Counted from the first letter of the stretch, positions 1 through 11,777 are shown. The stretch: DNA of 21,284 nucleotides from DASULA01 sp036278435 (GCA_036278435.1 DASULA010000079.1:1-21284), one strand, 5' to 3'. Numbers and translations: made by a program. Notes: generated by a model not told the origin, from the letters alone.

Positions 1-2489
<2,489 letters not shown>

Positions 2490-2492
<3 letters not shown>

Positions 2493-2505
2493 AGCCGCTC
2501 CTCCC
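2490..2505 (-). promoter_or_regulatory. relA ribosome binding site and probable CTG start
   Basis: The minus strand reads GGGAGGAG (2505-2498), five bases, then CTG (2492-2490), AGT, CCG in the relA frame. It is the only strong Shine-Dalgarno match before the conserved region. TTG at 2510 precedes it and GTG at 2471 lies about 26 bases beyond it. The start choice is inferred. Confidence 0.5.
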
Positions 2506-2540
2506 AGCAAGACTGTCCTGGAACGGGCTGGACAGGCACG

Positions 2541-2546
2541 AGTGTA
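2541..2546 (-). promoter_or_regulatory. Candidate -10 element for relA
   Basis: TACACT on the minus strand fits the TANNNT pattern and lies about 36 bases before the relA ribosome site, in the apt-relA gap. No clear -35 box is seen, so this is weak support for a relA-specific promoter besides read-through from apt. Confidence 0.25.
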
Positions 2547-2606
2547 CGGTGACGCCGACGCCCGTTCTCGTTCGCGTGGAACGATTCGTGACTTGGCTAC
2601 TGTCGG

Positions 2607-3161
2607 TCAGAGCGTGAGGACGGTGTGCACGTCACGCCCGACCAGTTTCCTTCCCGCCAGGAAGGACAATGCTATGATCACGGATATTCCGCTGATCGTC
2701 CCCCCAGCCCGGGCGACCAGGTCGGCCGCCGCGGCAATGGTGCCTCCGGTCGCGAGCACGTCGTCCACCAGCAGCACCCGCTGCCCACGCTCGAATGAGT
2801 CCTCGTGTACCTCGACCACCGCGTCGCCGTACTCCAGGGTGTAGGAGGCCGCCAGGGTACGGCCGGGCAGCTTGCCCTTCTTGCGGATCGGCACCACCCC
2901 GACCCCGGCGGCGTAGGCGACCGCCGCGGCCAGCAGGAAGCCCCTGGCCTCCACCCCGGCGACGATGTCGAAGCCCGCCGCGCCGTGCCGGTGCACCACT
3001 CCGTCCACGACCGCCCGGAATCCGACCGGGTCGGCGAACAGCGGCATCAGGTCTCGGAACACCACTCCGGACCGGGGAAAGTCCGGCACGTCGCGCACCC
3101 GTGCGGCGACCAGGCGCGCCAGCGCACCGGACTCCACGGGTGGCGTGACCGCCCCGCTCAC
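2607..3161 (-). CDS. apt: Adenine phosphoribosyltransferase
   Basis: Purine salvage enzyme that joins adenine to PRPP, giving AMP and pyrophosphate. The 184-residue length suits the family. The N-terminal hood motif DFPRSGVVFRDLMPL (27-41) and the PRPP-binding loop VLLVDDVLATGGT (129-141) are present, with KKGKLPG (94-100) as the flexible loop. The start is GTG at 3161, and GTGA overlaps the secF stop by four bases, so translation is probably coupled to secF. Placement between secF and relA is the common actinobacterial order, linking purine salvage with alarmone metabolism. Confidence 0.95.
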   Translation of the reverse strand: MSGAVTPPVESGALARLVAARVRDVPDFPRSGVVFRDLMPLFADPVGFRAVVDGVVHRHGAAGFDIVAGVEARGFLLAAAVAYAAGVGVVPIRKKGKLPGRTLAASYTLEYGDAVVEVHEDSFERGQRVLLVDDVLATGGTIAAAADLVARAGGTISGISVIIALSFLAGRKLVGRDVHTVLTL

Positions 3162-4336
3162 CGCCTGCGCTTGGCGGCGGGCCGACCACCGCCCTTCCGT
3201 TGCTGCGGTCTGGGCCGCCGGTTCTGTGGGCGGGCGCCCGGTCGGGGCGTTGTGCTCGCCGCGACCACACCGGCCGGTTCGGCGTTGCCGGGGGCCAGCG
3301 CGGCGTCCTCGTCGTCGGAGCCGGCCCGGTCGTTGAGCTCGGCCACGGCGGCCGCCTTCGCCGACGCACTGGCCGCCTTGGCCATAACCCGCTTGCGCAG
3401 CGCGGCGTACTGCGGCTCCCGCTCCTTGAGGTCACACAGGATCGGTGTGGCCAGGAACAGCGAGGAGTAGGCCCCCACGGCCAGGCCGACGAAGAGGACC
3501 AGGGCGAGGTCCTTGATCGTGCCGACGCCGAGCAGCCCGGCCCCGACGAACAGCAGCCCGGCCACCGGCAGCAGCGCGATCAGGGACGTGTTGATCGAGC
3601 GCATCAGGGTCTGGTTGACCGCGAGGTTGGCCTGCGCGGAGAACGTGGTGCGCGCGCCGCCGAGGATCCCCCGGGTGTTCTCGGCCACCTTGTCGAACAC
3701 GACGACCGTGTCGTAGAGCGAGAACCCCAGGATGGTCAGCAGGCCGACCACGGTGGAGGGCGTCACCTCGAAACCGATCAGGGAGTACGCGCCGGCCGAG
3801 ACGATCAGGTCGTGCAGCAACGCGATGATGGCGGCCACGGCCATCCGCCACTCGAACCGCACCGCGATGAACAGGCACACCGCGATCAGGAACACCACCA
3901 GGGCCTGGACCGCCTTACGGGTGATGTCGCCACCCCAGGAGGAACTGACCGAACTGATCGACACGTCGTTGGGCGACACCCCGATCGTGCTGAGCTGCCG
4001 CTTGACCGCCTGCTCCTGGGCGACGCTCAACTCCGGCGTCTTGACCAGTACCGACCGGGTGCCGCCGCTGCCGACGGTCTGCGTGCTGACGACCTCGACC
4101 TTGGCGCCGGTCACCGCCGTGCGGGCGTCGGTCAGTGACACCGCGGCGCCTCGGACGGTGTCCGGGAACTGGAACGAGGTGCCGCCCTTGAATTCGATTC
4201 CGAAGTTGAAGCCCCGCACCGCGAAGCTGAGGATGCAGATCACCACCACGAGCGCGGAGGCGACGTACCAGCGCCTTCGGCTGCCGACGAAGTTGAAGTT
4301 CGTCTCGCTCCGGTAGAGGCGACGTACCAGGGACAC
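3158..4336 (-). CDS. secF: Protein translocase subunit SecF
   Basis: Inner component of the SecDF complex, which uses proton motive force to help pull secreted proteins through SecYEG. The 392 residues show TM1 (about 24-40), an FGIEFKGGT motif after it (45-53), an extracytoplasmic P4 domain, then five more membrane segments between about 141 and 300. The conserved LHDLIV (174-179) and YDTVVVFDKVAEN (208-220) lie in this bundle. The C-terminal tail after about 302 is long, alanine-rich, then Pro/Arg/Lys-rich and ends in KRRR, probably cytoplasmic. GTG start at 4336, with AAGGAG at 4349-4344 (7-base spacing). It lies 78 bases after secD and overlaps apt. Confidence 0.96.
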   Translation of the reverse strand: MSLVRRLYRSETNFNFVGSRRRWYVASALVVVICILSFAVRGFNFGIEFKGGTSFQFPDTVRGAAVSLTDARTAVTGAKVEVVSTQTVGSGGTRSVLVKTPELSVAQEQAVKRQLSTIGVSPNDVSISSVSSSWGGDITRKAVQALVVFLIAVCLFIAVRFEWRMAVAAIIALLHDLIVSAGAYSLIGFEVTPSTVVGLLTILGFSLYDTVVVFDKVAENTRGILGGARTTFSAQANLAVNQTLMRSINTSLIALLPVAGLLFVGAGLLGVGTIKDLALVLFVGLAVGAYSSLFLATPILCDLKEREPQYAALRKRVMAKAASASAKAAAVAELNDRAGSDDEDAALAPGNAEPAGVVAASTTPRPGARPQNRRPRPQQRKGGGRPAAKRRR

Positions 4337-4414
4337 CTCAGGACTCCTTCGCGGCTGGTGCGATGCCGGCTCGGCTGGTCGGGTCGACCTGCCGCGCAGG
4401 CCGCGGATCCCGCC

Positions 4415-6238
4415 TCACAGCGATTCCTCGGCTCGGGCGGACCTGCGGGCGGCCGCGCGCGCCGCCGCCGACGTCGGCCCGGCGCCGGCCGCCGCGGCAC
4501 CGGCGAGCGCCGGCCGCAGCGACCCCAGACCGGTGATCCGGGCGGAGCCGAACGACTTGCTGCGGGACGCGACAGCCACCAACGGGTGGGTGAACAGGAA
4601 GACGATGACCAGGTCGAGGATGGTGGACAGGCCGAGGGTGAACGCGAAGCCCTTCACCGCACCGGCAGCCAGGACGTACAGGATGGCCGCGGCCAGGAAC
4701 GACACCGCGTCCGCGGACAGGATGGTACGCCGGGCCCGTTGCCAGGCCCGGGGCACCGCGGACCGGGCGGACCGGCCCTCCCGCACCTCGTCCTTGAGTC
4801 GTTCGAAGAACACCACGAACGAATCCGCGGTGATACCGACGGCCACGATGAAGCCGGCGATCCCGGCCAGGGTGAGAGTGAACCCGATGTAGCGGCCGAG
4901 CAGAACCAGGCATCCGTAGGTGAGTACACCGGAGAAAGCCAGGCTGGTGATGGTCACCAGCCCCAGCGCGCGGTAGTACAGCAGCGAGTACAGCACCACC
5001 AGGGCCAGCCCGATGCCGCCGGCCAGCAGGCCGGCCCTGAGCTGGTCGGTGCCCAGCGTCGGGGAGACGGTCTCGGCCTGGGACTGGGTGAAGGTCAGCG
5101 GCAGCGACCCGTACTTCAGCGCGTTGGCCAGGTCAGTCGCGGACTGCTGGGTGAAGTTGCCGGTGACCTGGGTCTGACCGTTGATCGTGCTCTGGATCTG
5201 CGGCGCGGAGACCACCTGGCCGTCCAGGGTGAACGACACGAAGTCGGCCACGTCGCTCGGCGTGACCTGCGCGTTGTGCTGTGAGGTGTAGGTGGACCAG
5301 ACCGACTGGCCGTGGGACTTCAGGTTCAGCACGACCAACCAGCCGCTGAGCCCCTGGGTGTCGAACTGGGCACTGGCGTTCTTGATCTCGGTGCCCTCGA
5401 TGATGGTCGGCGCCAGCAGGTACTTCTGGGTGCCGTCCTGGCTGCACGCGGCGAGCGGCTTGGCCGGGTTGTCATTGCTGCCGCCGAGGGCGTTCTTGGC
5501 GCACTTGAGGGTCTGGAACTTGGCGATCGCGGCGTTGTAGTCCTGCTGGGAGACGCCGGGCGGCGGGGTGGCCGGGATCTGGCCCGCGGCCGGGGTGGGT
5601 GCCGCGCTGGGAAGTGTGGGCAGGCTGCCGGGCGGAGCGGGAGCCACCGAGATCGGAGGGGGCACGGCCGACGGCACCGGTGAGGGCGCCAGCGCCAGCG
5701 GCACCGATCGGCCCTGCGGGGACGGGCTGGACGACGCCCCGGACCCAGCTTTCGTCGACGGGGTGGCCGAGGCACTGGGCGAGGGGGCCGCCGAACCACT
5801 CGGCTGCGGAGTGGCCGAACCACTGGGCGCGGGCGTGGGCGTCGGCGGGGGCTGGACCGGAGTCGCGTTGACGATCACCGGCCGGAACCGCAACTTCGCG
5901 GTGGTGCCGAGTTGCTTGGCCTGATCGCCCCGGCTGCCCGGCACCGAGATCACGATGTTGTCATTGCCCTGGGTCACCACCTCGGCCTCGGCCACACCCA
6001 GACCGTTGACCCGCCGCTCGATGATCTGGCGGGCGGTCTCCAACTCGGCCTTGGCCGGTGGTCGGTGGTTGGCGGTCTTGGCGGTCAGGGTGACGGTGGT
6101 GCCGCCCTCCAGATCCAGGCCGAGTTTCGGGGTGTGCGACTTGCCGGTGAAGAAAACCAGCGCGTAGAGCACCGCGATGATGGCGATTAGGGCGCCGATG
6201 TAGCGGCCGGCGCGGAACTGGCCCGTCGGTGCTGCCAC
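4415..6238 (-). CDS. secD: Protein translocase subunit SecD
   Basis: Large subunit of the SecDF complex at the membrane. The 607 residues show TM1 (about 14-30), the GLDLEGG motif (40-46), a large extracytoplasmic region, and a C-terminal bundle of five TMs with the hallmark AGFIVAVGITADSFVVFFERLKDE region. A low-complexity Pro/Ser/Ala/Thr linker of about 100 residues (about 127-229) interrupts the first periplasmic domain, partly built from an 8-residue repeat. Such linkers are seen in actinobacterial SecD, but this one is long. GTG start at 6238, with GAGGAG at 6255-6250 (11-base spacing). It precedes secF on the same strand. Confidence 0.96.
   Translation of the reverse strand: MAAPTGQFRAGRYIGALIAIIAVLYALVFFTGKSHTPKLGLDLEGGTTVTLTAKTANHRPPAKAELETARQIIERRVNGLGVAEAEVVTQGNDNIVISVPGSRGDQAKQLGTTAKLRFRPVIVNATPVQPPPTPTPAPSGSATPQPSGSAAPSPSASATPSTKAGSGASSSPSPQGRSVPLALAPSPVPSAVPPPISVAPAPPGSLPTLPSAAPTPAAGQIPATPPPGVSQQDYNAAIAKFQTLKCAKNALGGSNDNPAKPLAACSQDGTQKYLLAPTIIEGTEIKNASAQFDTQGLSGWLVVLNLKSHGQSVWSTYTSQHNAQVTPSDVADFVSFTLDGQVVSAPQIQSTINGQTQVTGNFTQQSATDLANALKYGSLPLTFTQSQAETVSPTLGTDQLRAGLLAGGIGLALVVLYSLLYYRALGLVTITSLAFSGVLTYGCLVLLGRYIGFTLTLAGIAGFIVAVGITADSFVVFFERLKDEVREGRSARSAVPRAWQRARRTILSADAVSFLAAAILYVLAAGAVKGFAFTLGLSTILDLVIVFLFTHPLVAVASRSKSFGSARITGLGSLRPALAGAAAAGAGPTSAAARAAARRSARAEESL
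5763..5828 (-). repeat. 24-bp tandem repeat (three copies) inside secD
   Basis: Three 18-bp units begin at 5763, 5787 and 5811, an exact 24-bp period, each close to GTGGCCGAACCACTGGGC on the plus strand. On the coding strand they give PSGSATPQ, PSGSAAPS and PSASATPS in the SecD linker. The period is a multiple of three, so copy-number change would keep frame. Confidence 0.8.
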
Positions 6239-6292
6239 GGGTGATCCGTCTCCTCGTGCTCTGCGCCCGCCAAGCGAGCGCGACGTGTCATG

Positions 6293-6298
6293 AAATTA
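6293..6298 (-). promoter_or_regulatory. Candidate -10 element for secD-secF
   Basis: TAATTT on the minus strand lies in an unusually AT-rich stretch (about 6288-6360) between yajC and secD, about 55 bases before the secD start. No convincing -35 is seen. It could give secDF transcription independent of yajC. Confidence 0.25.
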
Positions 6299-6345
6299 CC
6301 AGTATGTCGCCTAACCAGTTTGCCGTACTCGTTTCACTTCCACCG

Positions 6346-6714
6346 TCATTCTTCCGCATAACCGTGCTCCGAGGGGAGGTCGCTTCCCGACCGTTCCACG
6401 TCGGTGCCACCCGCGGCGCCGGGCTGGTCGTCGCCGGCCATGTCGTCCGGCCGGGTCACCGTACTCACCGCCGCCCGGGCGAACCGCATCACCACCCCCG
6501 GGGACACTTCCAGGTCCAGGGTGTCATCGGCCAGGCTGGTGACCCGACCGTACAGGCCACAGGTCATCATCACCTCGGTGCCGGTGGACAACGAGGCCTG
6601 CAACTGGCGTGCCTGCTGTTGCATCCGGGACCGCGCTCTGGCCGGAAGCACGATGAGCAGGACGAAGGCCAGTCCGATGATCAGCAGGGGTAGGGCCGCG
6701 CCTAGTCCGTTCAC
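6346..6714 (-). CDS. yajC: Preprotein translocase accessory subunit YajC
   Basis: Small membrane partner of SecDF. The 122 residues have one N-terminal TM (about 7-24, LPLLIIGLAFVLLIVLP), a basic segment, then the typical TGTEVMMTCGLYGRV core and an acidic, Gly-rich tail. The GTG start at 6714 was chosen because GGAGGA at 6730-6725 sits ten bases before it and the TM then begins at the N-terminus. A longer frame to 6795 has no family similarity. It lies 107 bases before secD, giving the usual yajC-secD-secF order. Confidence 0.92.
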   Translation of the reverse strand: MNGLGAALPLLIIGLAFVLLIVLPARARSRMQQQARQLQASLSTGTEVMMTCGLYGRVTSLADDTLDLEVSPGVVMRFARAAVSTVTRPDDMAGDDQPGAAGGTDVERSGSDLPSEHGYAEE

Positions 6715-6790
6715 GAGGGAGCATTCCTCCAGTCGGGGCGCCGGGTGGCCATCGGGTGAGCGGTGGCCTCTCCGCACCAACGAACGTATG

Positions 6791-6817
6791 GGCACACGGT
6801 GTTCCCACCGGTGTGCC
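6791..6817 (-). terminator. Hairpin between ruvB and yajC
   Basis: GGCACACGGTG (6791-6801), loop TTCC, and CACCGGTGTGCC (6806-6817) form an 11-bp stem with one bulged base. It lies 66 bases beyond the ruvB stop with no U-tract, as is common in actinobacteria. It may end the ruvCAB transcript or lie in the yajC leader. Confidence 0.4.
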
Positions 6818-6882
6818 GACGGTGTGCCTGGATCTTCCCCGGCCCCCGCGCCAGTCTCGACACCGGGCCCGGTCCCTCCAGC

Positions 6883-7985
<1,103 letters not shown>

Positions 7986-7989
<4 letters not shown>

Positions 7990-8618
7990 CGCGCGCCCAG
8001 CATCCGCAGCGACGCCCGGAGCAGGGTCGGCAGGTCAGCGCCGTCGGCGGCCTGCGGCGCCAGCGCGTCCAGGGCCTGCTCGGCCTCTCGGGCCGACCAG
8101 CCCAGGCCGACCAGGGCGTGGCGGAGTTGGTCCCGCCACGGCGCCACCGGGGTGATGGCGCCGGCGGCCACGCCGTTCCCGCCCGCCCCGGGCACGCCGG
8201 AGTCACCGGCGTCGCGCACGCTGCCGATCCGGTCCCGCAGCTCCAGCACCAGCCGCTCGGCACCCTTTCGGCCGATCCCGGGGACCCGGGTCAGGGCGGT
8301 GAGGTCGCCGGTGGCCACCGCACGGCGAACCTCGCGCGGTGGGTGCACGGCCAGCACCGCCTGGGCCAGCCGCGGCCCCACCCCGCTTGCGGTCTGGAGC
8401 AGTTCGAACAGGGCCCGCTCGTCGTCGTCGGCGAACCCGTAGAGGGTAAGCGAATCCTCGCGGACCACCAGGCTGGTGGACAGCCGGGCCTGCTCGCCCA
8501 ACCTCAGCCGGGCCAGCGTGCCCGGAGTGCACTGCACGGACAGCCCCACCCCTCCGACCTCCAGCACGGCACCGTCCGGCCCCACCGCGGCCACCTGGCC
8601 GCACACGCTCGCGATCAT
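7986..8618 (-). CDS. ruvA: Holliday junction branch migration complex subunit RuvA
   Basis: Binds the four-way junction and loads RuvB. The 210 residues fit the family: N-terminal OB-fold (1-62), paired helix-hairpin-helix motifs (SGVGPRLAQAVLA at 78-90 and VPGIGRKGAERLVLELRD at 112-129), a flexible Gly-rich linker (about 136-158), and the C-terminal RuvB-binding domain III (about 160-210). The ATG at 8618 overlaps the ruvC TGA by four bases (ATGA). A longer upstream open frame is the antisense-free shadow of ruvC and has no RuvA similarity. Confidence 0.97.
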
Positions 8619-9160
8619 CGTCCATCCCTCGTCCGGTCGGGCTGTTGCTGACGCACCCGGGCCACGGCCTCGGCCATCCGCTGCTGGGCCGGCCCCCGCC
8701 ACAGGTGGCAGATGGCCAGTGCCAGCGCGTCGGCCACGTCCGCCGGCCGCGGCCGGCTGGTCAACCCGAGCAGCCGGGTGACCATCGCGGTCACCTGCGC
8801 CTTGTCGGCGCGGCCGGATCCGGTCACCGCCGCCTTGACCTCGCTCGGGGTGTGCAGGGCGACCGGAAGCCCGGCCCGGGTGGCCACCAGGATGGCCATG
8901 GCCGATGCCTGCGCGGTCGCCATCGCGGTGCGCACGTTGTGTTGGCTGAACACCCGCTCGACAGCCACCACGTCGGGCCGGTGCGCGCCGACCTCCACGG
9001 CCAGCCGGTCGGCCACGGCCACCAACCGAGCGCCCAGTTCCGCGTCGGCCGGGGTCCGGATGACACCGTAGGTCACCGCGGTGAGCCGGCGGCCGGCGGC
9101 GCCGTCCACCACACCGTAACCGCACCGGGTCAGCCCCGGATCGACGCCCAGTACCCGCAC
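8615..9160 (-). CDS. ruvC: Crossover junction endodeoxyribonuclease RuvC
   Basis: Holliday junction resolvase, cutting symmetrically with metal ions. The 181 residues carry the four acidic catalytic residues at the expected spacing: D7 (GVDPGLTRCG), E68 (VAVERVF), D141 and D144 (DVADALALAICH). The GTG start at 9160 follows GGAGG (9169-9165) by four bases and puts the first strand at the N-terminus as in homologues. First gene of ruvCAB and preceded by an SOS box, so DNA damage control of the whole operon is likely. Confidence 0.97.
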   Translation of the reverse strand: MRVLGVDPGLTRCGYGVVDGAAGRRLTAVTYGVIRTPADAELGARLVAVADRLAVEVGAHRPDVVAVERVFSQHNVRTAMATAQASAMAILVATRAGLPVALHTPSEVKAAVTGSGRADKAQVTAMVTRLLGLTSRPRPADVADALALAICHLWRGPAQQRMAEAVARVRQQQPDRTRDGR

Positions 9161-9219
9161 CGCACCTCCACCAGCCTCCACCCAGCCGCCACCGGGGCAC
9201 CCGAAACCACCCGGAGTCG

Positions 9220-9235
9220 CCGAACACCTGTTCGA
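9220..9235 (-). promoter_or_regulatory. LexA/SOS box upstream of ruvC
   Basis: Read on the minus strand this is TCGAACAGGTGTTCGG, which differs from the actinobacterial LexA consensus TCGAACN4GTTCGA only at the last base. The GAAC/GTTC half-sites (plus-strand 9222-9225 and 9230-9233) are perfect. It ends about 60 bases before the ruvC start and adjoins a -10-like element, a position suited to repression. ruvC is a known SOS gene in mycobacteria. Confidence 0.85.
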
Positions 9236-9236
9236 C

Positions 9237-9242
9237 AGCCTA
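9237..9242 (-). promoter_or_regulatory. Candidate -10 element for ruvCAB
   Basis: TAGGCT on the minus strand (TANNNT type) lies one base upstream of the SOS box, so bound LexA would cover the start site. No good -35 is seen. Confidence 0.4.
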
Positions 9243-9415
9243 TCGGCGCACCGACCCGGGTGAGCGTAGACACACCCCGGGTGCGGGCGGCATGGCCACC
9301 GCGACGGGCCGGCCCCGCGCACGGTGTGCGGACCCGCTCGCGGCGATCCGACCCACACCGGGTCCGCGGGTGGGGCTGGTCCCGCGGTATCACGCGGCCT
9401 ACCGTATGGGTCACC

Positions 9416-10060
9416 ATGCTCAAGCTGCCCAACATCCCGCAGGTGCTGGCACCCCTGGTCGGTGTCGTCGCCGTCGCGTTCGTGCTCGCCGTGCTGTACA
9501 CCGCCGCTCCGGCCGCGGTGATCCTCGCCATCGTCACGACCCTGCTGGCCGTGGCGTCGATGTCGATGCGGACCCTGCGCAGCGGCGGCACCCGCACCCG
9601 GGCGCCCCGTCGCCGGGTGGGCTGGAACCTGCTCGGCACCGTCGAGGTGCGGGCCACCGACCCGTTCCTCACCTTCCGGGCCGACCAGAGCGAGGAGGGC
9701 ATCTCGGTGCCGGTGACCCCCGGACAGTGGTCGGTGCACGGCCGGAGCACGAACACCGAGGGTGAGACGCCGGGAATGCGCGAGGACGAGGTGCGGGTGG
9801 TCCGTGACGTGCGCTGGGCGATGCTGGACTGGGAGTGGAACCCGATGCAGGAACCGGTGTTGCCGCCCTCGGTGGGAAGCTCCGCGCAGATCGGCCGGGT
9901 CAGTCTGGACAGCGGCTCGCTGCGGATTCACGCCGGCCGCAAAGACCGGCAGCGGGGCGTGGTCCGGGTGCAGACCGGCACGGCCGACACCACCTGCGGG
10001 GTCGGCGTGGTGCGCGATCCGCACGGCCAGGTCGTCGCCGTGGTGAGCCGCTTCGGCTGA
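9416..10060 (+). CDS. Hypothetical membrane protein with two N-terminal helices
   Basis: I do not recognise the family. The 214-residue product has two hydrophobic segments in a hairpin (about 8-28 and 30-48), an Arg-rich stretch (RTRAPRRR), then a hydrophilic domain of about 150 residues with many short Val-rich, strand-like runs and Trp residues (DVRWAMLDWEWNP), ending in GQVVAVVSRFG. The ATG at 9416 was chosen because hydrophobic sequence starts at once. No clear ribosome site is seen, and TACCGT at 9400-9405 could be a -10 for a leaderless or near-leaderless message. It is the only plus-strand gene in the left 17 kb and sits between ruvC and yebC, usually neighbours. Codon bias matches a real gene and the frame has no stop across it. 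Confidence 0.75.
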   Translation: MLKLPNIPQVLAPLVGVVAVAFVLAVLYTAAPAAVILAIVTTLLAVASMSMRTLRSGGTRTRAPRRRVGWNLLGTVEVRATDPFLTFRADQSEEGISVPVTPGQWSVHGRSTNTEGETPGMREDEVRVVRDVRWAMLDWEWNPMQEPVLPPSVGSSAQIGRVSLDSGSLRIHAGRKDRQRGVVRVQTGTADTTCGVGVVRDPHGQVVAVVSRFG

Positions 10061-10095
10061 CCACCGCCCCGCGGCACCCGCATCGCGGCTGGTGG
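10061..10095. terminator. Possible bidirectional terminator between convergent genes
   Basis: An imperfect hairpin (CCACC, internal loop, CCGCG, 10-base loop, CGCGG, CT, GGTGG) starts right after the stop of the plus-strand gene and 18 bases beyond the yebC stop. Position suits shared termination, but the stem is short and there is no U-tract. Confidence 0.3.
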
Positions 10096-10113
10096 GACAG
10101 GGGGAGCAGCGTC

Positions 10114-10866
10114 TCAGCCGACGGCTTCGAGGATCTCGTCGGACACGTCGAAGTTGGAGTAGACGTTCTGCACGTCGTCGCAGTCCTCCAGCGCGTCGAC
10201 CAACCGGAAGACCTTGCGGGCGGTGTTCTCGTCCAGCGGCACGCTGACCGTGGGCAGGAAGCTCGCCTCGGCCGACTCGTACTCGATGCCGGACTCCTGC
10301 AACGCGGTGCGGACCGCCACCATGTCACCGGCCTCGCTGACCACCTCGAAGGACTCGCCGAGGTCGTTGACCTCCTCCGCACCGGCGTCGAGCACGGCGG
10401 CGAGCACGTCGTCCTCGGCCACGTCGTCCGTCTTGCCGACCAGGACCACGCCCTTGCGGTTGAACAGGTACGACACCGAGCCGGGGTCGGCCATCGACCC
10501 GCCGTTACGGGTCATGGCGGTGCGCACCTCAGAGGCGGCCCGGTTGCGGTTGTCGGTCAGGCACTCCACCAGCATCGCCACGCCGCCGGCGGCGTAACCC
10601 TCGTACATGATCGTCTGGTACTCCGCACCGCCGCCCTCCGCGCCCGAGCCGCGCTTGACCGCGCGGTCGATGTTCTCGTTCGGGACGGAACTCTTCTTGG
10701 CCTTCTGGATCGCGTCGTACAGGGTCGGGTTGCCGGCCGGATCGCCGCCGCCGGTACGCGCGGCCACCTCGACGTTCTTGATCAGTTTGGCGAAGACCTT
10801 TCCGCGCCTGGCGTCGATGACGGCCTTCTTGTGCTTCGTGGTCGCCCACTTGGAGTGGCCGCTCAT
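10114..10866 (-). CDS. yebC: YebC/PmpR family protein (TACO1-like translation factor or regulator)
   Basis: Cytoplasmic protein of 250 residues, the normal length. It begins with the diagnostic SGHSKWATTKHKK and includes GKVFAKLIK, KKSSVPNENIDRAVKRG, YEGYAAGG and DNRNRAASEVR. Members have been described both as DNA-binding regulators and as ribosome factors relieving stalls at proline runs; the sequence does not decide between them. ATG at 10866, with AAGGGA at 10877-10872 (5-base spacing). It follows pdxT by 60 bases. In many actinobacteria it precedes ruvC directly, but here an inverted gene intervenes. Confidence 0.96.
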   Translation of the reverse strand: MSGHSKWATTKHKKAVIDARRGKVFAKLIKNVEVAARTGGGDPAGNPTLYDAIQKAKKSSVPNENIDRAVKRGSGAEGGGAEYQTIMYEGYAAGGVAMLVECLTDNRNRAASEVRTAMTRNGGSMADPGSVSYLFNRKGVVLVGKTDDVAEDDVLAAVLDAGAEEVNDLGESFEVVSEAGDMVAVRTALQESGIEYESAEASFLPTVSVPLDENTARKVFRLVDALEDCDDVQNVYSNFDVSDEILEAVG

Positions 10867-10926
10867 GACCGTCCCTTCAGGAGATGTTTCGGACCGTCCC
10901 TGGCCAGTGGCCCGGCCGGACCCGGT

Positions 10927-11529
10927 TCAGCAACAGGCTCTCAACATGTCCACGAAAAGGCCGTGTACCCGCACGTCACCGGTCAGTTCCGGATGGAACG
11001 ATGTGGCGAGCAGGTGACCCTGGCGAACCGCGACGATCCTACCCGCGTCCGGGCCGCTACCCACCGTGCCCAGCACCTCGACGCCGGCCCCGACCGACTC
11101 GACCCACGGAGCCCGGATGAACACGGCCCGGAACGGGTCGCCGGGCACCCCGGCCAGTGGCACGTCGGCCTCGAACGAGTCGACCTGCCGGCCGAACGCG
11201 TTACGCCGCGCCACCATGTCGATGCCACCCACGGTCTGCTGGTCGCGCGTCCCGTCCACAACCCGGTCGGCGAGCAGGATCATGCCCGCGCAGGTGCCGT
11301 AGGCGGGCAGACCCGATCCGATCCTCTTGCGCAGCGGTTCGAGCAGGTCGAAGGCGACCGCGAGCTTGATCATCGTGGTCGACTCCCCGCCGGGGATGAT
11401 CACGCCGTCAAGATGGTCCAACTCGTCGGCGCGGCGTACCGCCACCGGCTCGGCACCGCACCGCCGCACAGACCGGAGGTGTTCGGCGACGTCCCCCTGC
11501 AACGCCAGCACGCCCACTGTGACGGTCAC
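10927..11529 (-). CDS. pdxT: Pyridoxal 5'-phosphate synthase glutaminase subunit PdxT
   Basis: Glutamine amidotransferase that feeds ammonia to PdxS for vitamin B6 synthesis. In the 200 residues the catalytic triad is Cys80 (YGTCAGM), His179 and Glu181 (FHPEL), with IIPGGESTT (44-52) forming the oxyanion and substrate site. GTG start at 11529, chosen for AAGGGA at 11543-11538 (8-base spacing) and for alignment with VGVLALQGD; a longer frame to 11607 only adds unrelated residues. It follows pdxS after 248 bases, an unusually large gap for this pair, in which I see no gene. Confidence 0.96.
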   Translation of the reverse strand: MTVTVGVLALQGDVAEHLRSVRRCGAEPVAVRRADELDHLDGVIIPGGESTTMIKLAVAFDLLEPLRKRIGSGLPAYGTCAGMILLADRVVDGTRDQQTVGGIDMVARRNAFGRQVDSFEADVPLAGVPGDPFRAVFIRAPWVESVGAGVEVLGTVGSGPDAGRIVAVRQGHLLATSFHPELTGDVRVHGLFVDMLRACC

Positions 11530-11777
11530 CGATCGCGTCCCTTCGTCAAGCCCGGCGGTCCGGGCGGGAGTGCCAGGGCCGGCGCCGACCGCCGGCCAGC
11601 CGAACACCGGGTGTGCCGTACGGGAGCGCCCCCACCCCGGCCCAACGCGCCGCGACCGCGCCCGCCTTCCCGGCGCAGCCGACCGGTGAACGGTCGCCGA
11701 CCCGCCCGGATCCGCAGAACTCCGCCGCGCGTTCTCGCGGCCCGGCCGGCGCGGTCGGTCGACGTCGACTGGTCAGG

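Noticed and set aside
2646..2669. Short inverted repeat CCTTCC...GGAAGG near the end of apt.
   Set aside because: It lies within the conserved apt coding sequence and is only about seven bases per arm, so chance or coding constraint explains it.
11758..11769. Palindrome GTCGACGTCGAC just past the pdxS stop.
   Set aside because: Perfect but short and made of CG-rich words common in this DNA; no neighbouring copies or promoter context.
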